In this document: positions 32,051-43,489 of the stretch, piece after piece | Position numbering within the stretch: the stretch's first letter is position 1 | Layout of the letters: every line of letters starts with the position of its first letter | Origin: Phaeodactylum tricornutum CCAP 1055/1 | Lineage: Eukaryota > Bacillariophyta > Bacillariophyceae > Surirellales > Neidiaceae | Direction of reading: 5' to 3' | Length of the DNA stretch: 64,000 nt | Assembly: GCF_000150955.2 (NCBI RefSeq) | Contig: NC_011671.1 | Span: forward strand, 186,001-250,000 | The notes under the pieces: model-generated | Databases searched by the model: none | Seen by the model: the letters and a program-made list of their open reading frames with translations, nothing else | What the model was told of the DNA's origin: nothing | Program-made: the position numbers and the translations under genes

Positions 32051-34144
32051 TTATTTCGTACTGAACACTGATTGACGCCTAATCAAATCTTGATACTTGG
32101 GACATCGCTCTAACAGTGCATCATGGCTCCCGACATCAATAATTTGATGGTCATCGACGACGACAATCTGGCTGGCACGACGAATCGTGGACAGCCGATG
32201 TGCTACAATTATTGTTGTTCGACCTTCGGCTGCCTTGTCAATTGCTTCTTGAACTAAATGCTCCGACTCCGCGTCTAACGCAGATGTGGCTTCGTCCAAC
32301 AGAAGAATTCGTGGATCGACTAGCAGTGAACGAGCAATAGCTAATCGCTGTTTCTGTCCTCCGCTGAGCTGTATGCCTCGTTCGCCCACCAAAGTTTCGT
32401 AACCGTTTGGCCACTGCGCAATAAAGTCGTGCGCGTTGGCCTTTTCACAACACGCCTCCAATTCTTCTTGTGACACCATGCGGTCGACACCGTACGTAAT
32501 ATTCTCACGCACGGACAAACCAAATACGGAAGGTTCCTGCTGGACGTATCCCACACGGCGACGCAGCCATTTCACATCCAGATCGCGTATATCATTACCG
32601 TCAATTGTGACGGATCCATCCGTCACATCGTAAAATCGCTGAATCAACGCCACAACGGTACTTTTTCCAGCGCCAGAAGACCCAACCAATGCAGCGGTTG
32701 TATTTGGAAGAATAGATAATGAAAAGTTGCGAAGCACTGGTAGATCAGGGCGCGAGGGATAAGAAAAAGAGACATTGTTGAACGCAACGGCACCCATCAT
32801 GGACTCAGGTTTGAGTGGAGTGGGGGGTACTTCTTCATCGTTTTTGTCGTCCCCAAGCAAAGGAGTAGGAATAGATGGGACTCGGTCCAGCAAGTAGAAT
32901 ACTCGACCAGAAGCACCTTTGGCTTCGACTAGCTGGGTGATCGCAGCGCTGGTTTGCCCCAGGGATGCCTACGATGATAACAATTTTAGCATCTGAACGA
33001 AGGATATATATCGATGGCGATCGCAATGCTGTTCCAAGTTACTTACCCCAATTTGAAAGACATACGACTGAAACGCTGTCAAATCGCCCAAGGAAATATC
33101 TCCATCATTGACAAGCTTGAACCCAAACCTGTGCAGATCGCAGAAAATAAAGTGTTTTAGATCCTTGACAATAAGATTCACGTGAGACTGGAAGGGTCCA
33201 ACTTACCACAAAGAAATGTACAAGCAACCAAAGCCGACACCAAAAATGATCGAATAGAAACCAGAGTTGACGATCGATTTGAAAAATCCCACGCTGTACG
33301 TCGTCTCGTGTTTCTTATGATCAGTGGGATACCAAAAAGGGAACTGCATTGGATCACCTATAACTTCTCTGTAGCGTGCCCTTTCACGGTCTTCAGCAGC
33401 AAACGACTGCACCGTTCGCATGGCACCGAGAGCTTCCGTTGACCTTGTTTGTGCCTTTCCCAGGGCGTCCTGGTACCTCTTCGACAAGGCTCCAATCCAT
33501 TTCCCAAAAGGAATCACAACGACAAAGATGAGGAAAACGCAAGCGAGTGTTACGCCGGCGAGAGGAGCAGAAATCCAGAACATAATGGCAATCGAAGCAA
33601 CTAGTTTCACGAATCCAACACACACTTCTGGAACAGCTTGGCTGGTCGCTTTCTGCAGTAAAGTGGTATCTGAGGACAGACGAGAAACCAGCTCGCCAGA
33701 CTTGGTCTTGTCAAAGAATGCAATATCCTGGCTCAAGATAGACGAGTATAAATCATAACGAAGTCTCGCAACAATTCGCTCCCCTGCTGATTGCATGATG
33801 GCAACGCGAAAGAAGCCTCCAACTACACCAGCTCCGTGTAGTATCAAAACCAACGCCATTACTCCATTGATCTCGGTCATACGCTCGGACGTCGTCAGCA
33901 GTGGATTTATCAAGTAGTCGTACGCGTCGGCAAGAAGCACCGGATTGTAGAGACCCAGTCCCTCAGCGCCTACCATTAAAATGAATGCTACGGCAAGCAT
34001 CGTCCATTCGGGTTTCGCCAAGGTGAGAAGCCGTCCAAAAGAAGGTACGTCCGGTGCGTCGTCGGCATTTGGACGAGGAACATCCTCTGTCGGAAAGCCT
34101 TCTTTAGAGGTCTCGTCCGAAGCTTTCTCACTGTCAATCATCAT
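32051..34144 (-). CDS. ABCB-type half-size ABC transporter
   Basis: Exons 34144-33207, 33128-33047 and 32968-32051 join in phase (GTAAGT or GTAAGTT donors, CAG/TAG acceptors) for 645 residues. The N-terminal ABC membrane domain has six helices, with FFDKTKSGELVSRLSSDT at the first coupling region. The nucleotide-binding domain has Walker A GSSGAGKST, Q-loop QQEPSVF, signature LSGGQ, Walker B ILLLDEAT and H-loop AHRLST, so it should hydrolyse ATP. Half-transporters of this TAP/MDL/ABCB type dimerise in mitochondrial, ER or plastid membranes. There is no clear N-terminal targeting peptide here, so the location is open. Confidence 0.92.
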
Positions 34145-35662
34145 ACTATTGGTGACTGTATTGCTTAATCGACACTATGTAGTAGCTAAATTGTCTGGTA
34201 CGATAAGAGAAGGTGATGTGCTTTATAGCGGTCCTTGAAAGGGTTGTGGGAAGTGAACTTTACCGTCAGTCCTCGAAAGAAACGTGATTTTGCTCACATC
34301 TCTGGATATTGGGACCGAGGATGGCGCGCGGAATCCACGAGTAACTTTTCGGCTTCCATGGAACACTATCTGCTACGTGTCGCTGACCGTAAACCAAAAC
34401 TTCTGACACAAGAGACAATGAACATCAACGTGTGTAAAAAGTTAATGGAGAATGAAACAAAAAGCGCATTCATGCTGTCTTTCTGCATGCTACTAACATT
34501 TAGGCAATACAGTTTCACATTTTGCTTTCTTAAAAGACAATTCCAACAATGGAAACGGTTTCAACATTGCTTTAAAAGCCTAATACAAATAAAACATAGA
34601 TACGACACGATGAAAAGAGTAAGGCGAGTCTCGTATGATTGGTGGTCATTTCTCTCGGTTTGATTTCCCGCAAAAAAGAAGGAACTCGGAACAAGCAATA
34701 CATTCTGACTGTGAGAATCATTTATGTTACGGTGACTACCTATATTTCCGCTCGGGCAGTCCGAGGCAGTTTGCGGGGTCATCACACCGTCTGTCCAACA
34801 CCACATCGTGAGTCTCAGCGTCGCACAGTTTCTCACAGTCCATAAGAATCACAACATCACGAAGCGTAACAGAATCTCGACAGACAAACTCAAAGTATCG
34901 CACTGCGACCTCAAGGATTTGATCCCTCCACAGTCATCTACGACGCTTTCTGAATCACAGGTAAGAACGCTTCGAATGCGGTGCTTTTGGGCTGATTGAT
35001 TGTCATGGTCATTCTGTATGCTGTCGTTACGCGCGGAGTTTCGCTCCGCACGAACTTCGTGTGTCTGGTTTGGAAATTCGGCGCGCTCCACACGAACAAA
35101 GCAATTCGAGTCGGAACTTGACGTTTTGTGTCGTGTGCGATTTGAATTGGACAGCGATTCGCGAGCGGTTCTGAAAAGCCAATGAATGATGTTTCCTTCG
35201 TCATTGTGCGTCAGTGTCTGTCGGCCCTCCTTGAACCACGAATCTTGTGACGGAATCTCGCCGTTGACTCTGTGTCTTAATTGGAGTGTGTCATCGACCC
35301 ACTCCGGGAGAGGTCCTATATGTATGCGGAGTGGTGAAGCAATGCGATGTCTGCGACAGCAAAAAGCGACATTTTGCGTTATGGAAGATAGACCCGACTG
35401 ATCCCCAATCGTCATCCGTCAGCCAACACTTTCTCAGCCGCTCATTGGTTTGTTGATGGGGGGGGTCGGTCCTCTGTGCTTCTCTCGGGTCTTCGGGAAG
35501 TGTCAAATCAAACCACGCGAAATAGCGAGGCCTGTTTATTCTTATCGCGTCTTCAACATCAAGTTGTATACATTTCAGTTACTTACATTACTCTGTCCAT
35601 TCACTGTCAATGCCTTTTTCTGCAATATACCTTGAGCAGGCTTTCTTTGAACAATCCTCGGC
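34145..35662. other. Long intergenic stretch upstream of the CCT-motif gene
   Basis: A possible 5' UTR intron of the CCT gene: ATCACAG|GTAAGAA at 34961 and a pyrimidine-rich TTGAGCAG acceptor ending at 35639. A minus-strand open frame of 188 codons (34849-35415) is Arg/Ser-rich without family resemblance. TGACTGTGAGAA lies at about 34705-34716. Confidence 0.35.
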
Positions 35663-36986
35663 ATGATCATGGCTAGCTCTACGCTGACTGCCAGTCTATC
35701 CCCTGCACCAACGATGGACCACCAGGACATGGATGCAGTGAGCGCATTGCTCGGAGTGTCACCGTCGCGCACGAACGGCTTGCTACGCGGAAGCACATGG
35801 ACATCGTCTAGTACGGTGCCAGAACCGACATCACATGGGTTCTCATTCGCACCCGCACGTATCGTAAGCTTGGACGAGCCATCCTCTTCGCCTTACATGA
35901 CTGCTTCTGGTAGTCATGATTCGGGTCGGTCTCCTGAATCTGTGACTCTGCAAACAAGACCTCGCTCCAATTCGGCTGGACTAGATGCTTTGGCCTTGTT
36001 GGCATCCAAGGAACAAGCCAAATACGAAAACACAAAGCTCCAGAAAGAAGAGCAACCTTCCTCGTTTGAAAGTTTCATTCTTTCCGCTTCGCCCTCGTCT
36101 TCGAGCGACGACGATGACTCGGAATCTATGCCGCCACCGGCGCCGCGCGGACGTAGACGAAGTGCATCGAATCCGGAGGGAATGGAGAAGTGGGACTCAT
36201 TGAGCGTGGGACGCAATCAACACAGGAACAATTCTTGTCGTCGTCATTTTATGCTACCAGATTACGTCCTAGCTGAGGAACTGGCAGAAGCAAGTGCCGC
36301 TATAGAAGCGCACGGTCGCAAACCACCGAGGACCATCCCTGAACACGCTGAATATGAAGAAGATCCAGCGGACAATTTTAGTATCAGCCAAGACGAGGAA
36401 ATAGAAGAGAATTTAACGCCAGCAGAATTGCTTCGCCGAGCACGATCTCGGCTTTTGGAGGATTTGAGCGAGGGAAACATTAGCGGAGACAAAGGGGTTG
36501 TCACGCTACCGCATTCGCTTCCGAAATACAAGGAGGTAAGTGCCACACTGTTGTGTTCTCATAAACGCGTTTTCCTCGATATCCCGCAACGACTAAAGTA
36601 TTCCTTCTCATACATTTCGTCAGTTTTACAACAATGGTCGCATCGGAATCTACACACCTAACGAACGAGCAGCGGTAATTGACCGATACAAGGACAAACG
36701 CTGCCGCCGCGTTTGGAATAAGAAGATTCGCTACGGTTGCCGTAAAAATTTAGCAGACCGCCGGTTGCGCGTGAAGGGGCGATTCGTGAAACGTTGCGAA
36801 CAAGAGCAGCTTGCTAAGCTGCTAAAGCTACAGGCGGAGGAACAGGAAAGCAACGTTGCGCTCAGTGAGGACGATGTAGCTACCAATGGGGACGAAGACA
36901 TGCCAGATGTTAACGACCCCGAAGCTGGTTTTGATCCCACGGACGATCAACCTTATCGTCGTGTCCGTCGCCATACGATTACCTAA
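35663..36986 (+). CDS. CCT-motif transcriptional regulator
   Basis: Exons 35663-36535 and 36624-36986 (GTAAGT/CAG intron of 88 bases) join in phase for 411 residues. The intron splits the protein just before the CCT motif: FYNNGRIGIYTPNER...RYKDKRCRRVWNKKIRYGCRKNLADRRLRVKGRFVKR, matching the plant CONSTANS/TOC1 consensus. The rest is Ser/Pro-rich with acidic clusters; the N-terminus lacks a B-box or response-regulator domain. CCT proteins bind DNA with HAP partners in light and clock responses in plants. The regulatory role in this diatom is inference. Two close ATGs (35663, 35669) are possible starts. Confidence 0.88.
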
Positions 36987-37822
36987 TTTTTGAGATGAAG
37001 AAAAGAGAAGCTATCATGCATTTTACATAGCGCGCTAACCTTGAAAGCAGCGTCTTGGTACTATTGACTCCTCTGCTAACCTTAATAGTTACTTACAATT
37101 AACTGTAAGACTTTTTAAGTCAGTCCCAATGCTATCACTCCAATCATAGATGATTTGGTAGCCCAACCAAGCTACCCTACCTTCGAGTCTGGTTCGGAAG
37201 GCTCCAACTTTTACTGATATTGATACAATCGGAGGAGAATACTCTCATTGTAGAATAGGAAAATACCGAGGTCGTTGTGGTCCTCCCGGTTCGGGTTAGT
37301 CGTGTTCTTCATGCGTACGCAGAAGCAGTCGAAAATTCTTACCCAAACTTAGGACCGTTTGTAGATACACCTACTTTAAACTTCATAGAGTTTGAATATG
37401 AAATACGTGTTCCGCGAGTGAAAGTCCTCTCGCGGTGAGAGGAAAGCGTCCAACAGCACAGAGCAGGACTTGACATTTGCTCTCGCATCCAAGTGCTAGA
37501 CGATTTTCAGCCACGCGGCTCGGAAATTAGACGGCACTGGAAGATTGCCCGGAGGTAACCACGGTCCTTGTCTCAAAGTCCCCTTTTTCTCTGCAGAGGT
37601 CCCTCACGAAAGGTAGGTTTTGCCAAAGGTAAAGGTATATCTGCAACGCACTAAACTAAAAATTGCGGCGAACATTCTAGGTTCCGATGCGAGGGCTATC
37701 CAGTTTATATGTTAGTTACGTATTCTAAATTCGTGTTTCCGCAGAACGTCTCTCCAAAACGCGCCCCTGTGATAGCACCTAGTATTGTTTTCCGGACGGA
37801 TCGTCGCGGTCCACTCCCGCAT
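36987..37822. other. Intergenic region between convergent genes
   Basis: No gene supported. Contains the palindromic CTTACAATTAACTGTAAG at about 37092-37109, which joins the recurrent ACTGT/ACAGT motif set. Confidence 0.45.
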
Positions 37823-39428
37823 TCATTTCTTCTTCTTACCACCTTCTTCCTTGGTGGTGGCCTTGATGACGCCGACGGCAACGGTCTGACGCATATCACG
37901 AACGGCGAAACGACCGAGCGGGGGGAAATCGGTAAAGCTCTCCACGCACAATGGCTTGGTAGGCTCGAGATCGACAATGCAGGCGTCTCCGGTCTTGACG
38001 AACTTGGGGTTCTGTTCCAAAACCTTTCCACTGCGGCGATCCATCTTTTCCTTGATGAGGGCGAATTTGCAGGCAACGTGGGCGGTGTGGCAATCCAAGA
38101 CGGGAGAGTATCCGTTGGAGATCTGACCGGGGTGGTTCATGACAATGACCTGGGCCTCGAAGGAAGAAACACCCGAGGCGGGGCTAGCCTTGGAGTCGGA
38201 AGCGACGAAACCACGGCGCAGATCCTTGACGGCCACGTTTTTGACGTTGAAACCAACATTATCACCGGGGACTGCTTCGGGGAGGGACTCGTGGTGCATT
38301 TCGACGGACTTGATTTCGGCAATGATACCCGAGGGGGCAAACATGGCGTGAATACCGGGCTTGATAACGCCGGTCTCGACACGGCCGACCGGGACTGTTC
38401 CGATTCCACCAATCTTGTAGACATCCTGAAGGGGGAGACGAAGAGCCTTGTCGGTGGGACGTTTGGGCGGGGTGACACTGTCGAGGGCTTCGAGCAGGTA
38501 AGGTCCCTTGTACCAGGGCATGTTGGTGGACTTCTCCACCATGTTGTCGCCCTCCCATCCGGAGATGGGGACAAAGGGGATCTTCATCGGCTTGTAACCA
38601 ACCTTCTTGAGGTAGGCGGAGACTTCGTTCTTGATTTCGGTGTAGCGGTCTTCGGCGTACTTGACGGTCTTGTCGTCCATCTTGTTCATGGCGACAATCA
38701 TCTGCTTGACTCCCAGCGTGTAGGCGAGAAGCGCGTGTTCGCGGGTCTGTCCGTCCTTGGAGATTCCGGCTTCGAATCCACCCTGGGACGAGTCAATGAC
38801 GAGGACCGCCACATCGGCCTGCGAAGTTCCGGTGATCATGTTCTTGATGAAATCACGGTGTCCGGGCGCGTCAATGACGGTAAAGGAGTATTTGGGCGAC
38901 TCGAACTTCCAGAGCGCAATGTCAATGGTAATTCCACGTTCACGTTCGGCCTTGAGGTTATCGAGGACCCAGGCATACTTGAAGGATCCCTTGCCGAGTT
39001 CGGCGGCTTCCTTTTCGAACTTTTCAATGGTACGCTTATCGATACCTCCACACTTGTAGATCAAATGACCAGTAGTGGTGGATTTGCCTGTACATCAATC
39101 GCAAGGAAATAAGGCAACGGTGAGTGTCTCCCGTGACGTATCACGAAAGCCGCATGGACGTGGACGACCGTAGGTACCGAGCATAGTACTCTCGAAGCTG
39201 AACGGCGCATTCGGCAGGCAGGCAGTCAAAAGGAACCTCGATCCGTGGACATGGGTGATAGCAGACTTATTCTCTCAACAGTAAAACCAATTCCAATCGC
39301 CTTGTGTGTGCGTGCATGTGTCCAACGGGAGAATGACCCTTTCTCTTTCCGTATCTATTCTCTCACTACTTACCGGCATCGACGTGTCCAATGACGACCA
39401 AACTAATGTGAACCTTTTCCTTTCCCAT
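37823..39428 (-). CDS. EEF1A: Translation elongation factor 1-alpha (eEF1A)
   Basis: Exon 1 39428-39374 codes [19 protein letters not shown]; exon 2 39087-37823 continues [12 protein letters not shown]. The split is inside the G1 loop (GHVDAGKS). Total 439 residues. G2 [10 protein letters not shown]3 DAPGHRDF, G4 NKMD and G5 region ISGWEGDN are all intact, as is the basic C-terminus KEEGGKKKK. It carries aminoacyl-tRNA to the ribosome as GTP complex. The 286-base intron in the phosphate-binding loop is unusually long for this region. Very GC-regular, codon-biased sequence produces a long antisense frame, which is not a gene. Confidence 0.98.
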
Positions 39429-40082
39429 GATTACGTGATATTATACGATACAATATTATGATACGATCCGATGGAAGTTTCTCTACTAGACGAGAGAGTG
39501 AACAACGCGAGTGGGCCCCGGAATGCAACTATGACGCTGCGGACTCCTCTCGCTGCTTGGGGGGGACCGCCCGCCCGTACGCGAAGCGAGAGCACCGAAA
39601 CGATTCGCGGTCGTTGTGTTACATGGGCTGTGTTTCTGTGAATTCCTTGGTACTGCTCGTTTCCGAACGGCAAACAACTCATCGGTCCAGAGCCACACGT
39701 TGTCGACACGTGGGACTACCAGACGGTACACGAACGATGGTTGTACGGTGGTATCGAAGACTCACTGTAAAATAGAAAACAACGTACGGAATCGTTGGGT
39801 TTCGTTTGGACAGTAAATCGCATCCAGAGTCACGGAATTCGGGACTCGTCTGATGGGCAAGAATTGAATCGTGGAGACGACGAAATGCGGCACCCGAACT
39901 CGGACGCCAACGGTTCTCGTGTCTCACGAACTGTCTGTCACTGCGAACGAGCGAGCGAGCAAGCGACACCGAAACCACCATGAACCTCCCAAACAACACC
40001 CGACCTCGGGGAGCTTCTATTCGTTTCGGTGGGTATCTCTGGCACCCTACATCTCATTCGTATGGTATAAAACAAAAGCACC
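39429..40082. promoter_or_regulatory. Divergent promoter region of eEF1A and the next membrane protein
   Basis: 654 bases between divergent starts, so the eEF1A promoter is here. An ACTCACTGTAAA motif lies at about 39760-39771. No coding gene is supported. Confidence 0.45.
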
Positions 40083-41807
40083 ATGAAAGACTCGGGCAAA
40101 CCGCCCCCGTATCGTCGTTCAGGACCACACAATAATGAGGAGGAGGAGGAAGGGGGCAACCGAGAGGACGATCGGAAACCTCCGGCACGGGAAATCAGTA
40201 TACACACCACACCGAGTACGACAACACATCGCGACAATGCCGAGTGTGACTCTTCCGTGGACGATTCCGCGCTCACACCTGCTTACGCCGCCATACCGAC
40301 GCGTATGCATACGTCGGCGTCGACACCGCAACCCCTGTTGCTGGCTTCCACGCCCGGGGAATCCCCCGACACGGACGACCGCAAGCAGCGGCCATTGCAC
40401 AGTTCCGACTTTCACAAACCCATCCGTAACAACAACAACAGCGTGGACACGGAGTCCTCTACACCGTTACGGAGTCGCACTTGGCTCAATCACGAACTGT
40501 ATTTCTGGTCCGGTGCCTCGTTGCTCTCCGTGCTGCAATTGCTGTACCTTTGCTTGCCGCTTACCGCCTTGTGGACTCTCTTGGTCTTGGTAATTTCCAC
40601 CCTGCTCTTTGCGTGGACGGCACTCCAACGCTTGCGTCTGGAATACCGGGAACGCATCACGCAACACGGATTGGCTGCCTACCTTCCCGAGTCCCTCTCC
40701 CACACGCTCACGTCCCAAACCCTGCACGAGTACCTCACGGACGACTCGTTCGGGTTGGAATACCGACACTTGCTGCTCTACTTTATGCCCGGTCTCTCCA
40801 ATGAACAGATTGAACAATACGTTGATCAGTTGCCGCCGCGTCATCGGGAGGAATTGCGACGACACGGGATGGGATACTTTTTCGGTGACGGCTTTATGCG
40901 ACTCTTGATGGGCGAGCACGCCTACCAGACACGTCAGCAACAACAACAACAAGGCGCAGCCGCACCCACCAGCTTCTCCGATTTCCCAACAACTCTATCG
41001 GTAGCCACCACACCAACGGAAGCAACGGATACCTCCCGTCGTCGACTATCGTACCAACGAGACGATTCCACTGCGTCTTCGAACAGTGACTTGGGTCTGC
41101 AAATTTCCACCGGCGATTTGGCGGGGGGTCATATGAACGACGCGCAAGCCTGGAGCATGGCTCAGTGGTTGGGTGTGCGATCCCCGTCTTCGACGATGAC
41201 ACCACCTACGCGCAGCAATACGACCAGTACGACCCGTGGGGAGGCGACGACCGCAACCGGTACAACAAGTTCCCCCGCTGCCATCCTAGACGAATCCAAT
41301 CCCGAGGATGACGACCGCCGTTTGCGGCGCGAGTATGCGGACGAAGAACGCATCCTGACGGATGCCTTTTGGGACGCCTACCGTTCCTTGTACGCGTCCG
41401 TATGGACTCCAACGGTACAGACTGTGAGAGAAAGGATTACACAGCCTGTTACGAATATGGTCGTACGCATTGGACTCGGTGCGTTGACGCTTTCGAGTGG
41501 GATTGGCGTTGTCGGCTACTGGCAAGGCGTGTACGCGCTCCCCTTTCGCCAAACCTTTCCCAGTAGCAGACACCATGGGTCGGCTCGTAATCACGATAGT
41601 CTTGGACTCGCCTTAGTGCAAACGCCGTGGGATCGCCTACAGTTTCCATCGTCCGAGTCGTTGTGGACAACCGCCGTGATGGGTGGCGCTTCGGCGGGAG
41701 TAGTCCTGTTTGCTCGTGCATATTGGTCGATCGGGCGGAACACCGAGTCGACAGCGCGAAAGGGCGCGGGTAGCGAAAACGAGCCGAAACAACAACGTGA
41801 AAATTAA
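40083..41807 (+). CDS. Unrecognised membrane protein
   Basis: Single exon, 574 residues. N-terminal ~140 residues are polar, Thr/Ser/Pro-rich. Two adjacent hydrophobic helices (ASLLSVLQLLYLCLPLTALWTLLVLVISTLLFAWTAL) follow. A conserved-looking charged segment (SFGLEYRHLLLYFMPGLSNEQIEQYVDQLPPRHREELRRHGMG) comes next, then a Gln-rich, Ser/Thr-rich linker. Two more C-terminal helices (about 460-480 and 530-550) close it. I recognise no family. It diverges from eEF1A, which tells nothing about function. Confidence 0.7.
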   Translation: MKDSGKPPPYRRSGPHNNEEEEEGGNREDDRKPPAREISIHTTPSTTTHRDNAECDSSVDDSALTPAYAAIPTRMHTSASTPQPLLLASTPGESPDTDDRKQRPLHSSDFHKPIRNNNNSVDTESSTPLRSRTWLNHELYFWSGASLLSVLQLLYLCLPLTALWTLLVLVISTLLFAWTALQRLRLEYRERITQHGLAAYLPESLSHTLTSQTLHEYLTDDSFGLEYRHLLLYFMPGLSNEQIEQYVDQLPPRHREELRRHGMGYFFGDGFMRLLMGEHAYQTRQQQQQQGAAAPTSFSDFPTTLSVATTPTEATDTSRRRLSYQRDDSTASSNSDLGLQISTGDLAGGHMNDAQAWSMAQWLGVRSPSSTMTPPTRSNTTSTTRGEATTATGTTSSPAAILDESNPEDDDRRLRREYADEERILTDAFWDAYRSLYASVWTPTVQTVRERITQPVTNMVVRIGLGALTLSSGIGVVGYWQGVYALPFRQTFPSSRHHGSARNHDSLGLALVQTPWDRLQFPSSESLWTTAVMGGASAGVVLFARAYWSIGRNTESTARKGAGSENEPKQQREN

Positions 41808-41953
41808 AAAGACCACATCGTTCACGTGTTTATCACGGAACTAGTTAGATTCAAGCTCAGTTTTGATTTGAGTTTTCTAGATTTATTTGAAAAGAGGCAT
41901 GCCTTGCAGGTTCGTTTATACGTTTTGTGCATATACTCGAGTCGGATCTAGGC

Positions 41954-43132
41954 CTACGACAATGGTGGTTGCTCTTCGTGAACACCGGACTGTTCGGTAT
42001 TGACGCTCATTAGTCGATTTAATTGAAGCCGTTGTATTTCCATGTGCACTTCGGACGCTGCTTGGACCAAAAGTTGCCATTCCTTTGCCACCTTTTCGCG
42101 TTGATGGAGAAGGAGTTCGGCCATAAAAGTAGGATCCAGTAGTGCCGTATTCCCATCACTAACGCTTCGGAGAAGGGGAGGCGCTTCCAGCAATTCGGCC
42201 AAAAAATCGGCGGCGCGGTGGTACCGCTGTCCGCCGGTAAAGTGCGTGTCGAGTCTCTGTTCGTAAAAGCCGCATAAATAATCGTTCGTGACCTTGGTGA
42301 CGCCCGTTTGGCGGGCAGGATCGTTTAGCACGCGGTGCACGGCTTCTTGCGTCGCCAACAGTACAAGCAAATCAAAGTTGCCCTGTCGAAGAGGCGAGGG
42401 TGCGTAGTCCGAGGTCGGGTCGGGATGGAGTTCCAAAAAGACCAGGTTGGTGCCACTAGTGTAGTTCCCGACAATGTCGCGATCGTTGTCTGCGGCGGAA
42501 GGGGTACGGCGGGACGCTCGCAAGGATTCCCAGTATGCCTCGAGCGTATGTCCGCCCATGGTGGCTACCACGTCCAGATCGCGCGCAAATTCCTGGGCAA
42601 TCTGCTGGCGTACCGCAAGCATCCGCACACACAAACGTCCCGGATTAATCTCCATATCGTAGGTCTGAATGTGTTTCGATTCCGACTCGACCGTGTAGAT
42701 TACGGTGGGTTGTTTCAGTAGCTCTTTAAAGTAAATATCCCAGGTTGGAAAGCGCGTCACATTCATGGCGGCCAAGCCGTGGTAGGATAAGAGTTGCGAA
42801 CTGGAGGATCCGCTCTGTAGATGACTGGTGTACGTGGAGGAACGACCCGAATGTAGTGCGGGCTGGGTAAAGTTTTCGACCCAGAGGACGGTTTGAGGAT
42901 CGCGCAACGATTTCACTAGAAACAAAAAGCTCTGAATCGTGCGTTGGTTCAAAAAGGTCTCAAAGTCGTTGGACAAGTGCCATTGTGGAACGCGCGGGGT
43001 GCCGTTACCGTCGGCGGACGCGTATTGACGTGTAGCAGGGGATGCACGACGCGAGCCTCGCGAAGCAAAGCCATTCGCCAGAGGTAACAGACAGAGGAAA
43101 ACAATGGTTTGATTCGCCGGTAACGGCTTCAT
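41954..43132 (-). CDS. Unrecognised protein with a plastid-type signal peptide
   Basis: Starts at MKPLPANQ (43132; an in-frame ATG lies eight codons upstream), 392 residues. The leader FLCLLPLANGFASRGSRR resembles a diatom signal peptide with the A-x-A-F-A-like cleavage motif needed for plastid import. The remainder is soluble-looking with regularly spaced helices, including CVRMLAVRQQIAQEFARDLDVVATMGGH. I recognise no domain. Convergent with the preceding membrane protein, 146 bases away. Confidence 0.65.
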   Translation of the reverse strand: MKPLPANQTIVFLCLLPLANGFASRGSRRASPATRQYASADGNGTPRVPQWHLSNDFETFLNQRTIQSFLFLVKSLRDPQTVLWVENFTQPALHSGRSSTYTSHLQSGSSSSQLLSYHGLAAMNVTRFPTWDIYFKELLKQPTVIYTVESESKHIQTYDMEINPGRLCVRMLAVRQQIAQEFARDLDVVATMGGHTLEAYWESLRASRRTPSAADNDRDIVGNYTSGTNLVFLELHPDPTSDYAPSPLRQGNFDLLVLLATQEAVHRVLNDPARQTGVTKVTNDYLCGFYEQRLDTHFTGGQRYHRAADFLAELLEAPPLLRSVSDGNTALLDPTFMAELLLHQREKVAKEWQLLVQAASEVHMEIQRLQLNRLMSVNTEQSGVHEEQPPLS

Positions 43133-43489
43133 GGTGGTGTACCCGCCGCGAAGCACAACTTATAGTCAACTCTTTCAGTTTGTGATTCCTGCCATGGTCT
43201 TGCTCGGAAACAAGGATCTTGGATTTCGCGTCACCGAAGATACACGACGACACGATAGTGACTTGCAGTAGACCGACCTTTCTTAGCTGAGTCAAACGGT
43301 AACGTTATATTTGAAATGATCAAACGCAAAAAGGCCGTAAAGATTGACTCTGAAGCGTATGTGATTGCACACTCGGTCCCTTATTTTTTCCTCCGAAAAC
43401 GACGCACTCATGCGAATTCATTTTCACATCAGATCGTCACGACAAACAAATTTGTTTCGGTAAACTCTACCAGCAGCTCGGTGTCCACC

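Noticed and set aside
34849-35415. 188-codon minus-strand frame
   Set aside because: Composition-driven, no known motif, and it overlaps the putative 5' UTR intron of the CCT gene.
37709-39112. 467-codon plus-strand frame opposite eEF1A
   Set aside because: Mirror of strongly codon-biased eEF1A sequence; Gly/Val/Asp-rich translation without a domain, so it is an antisense shadow.
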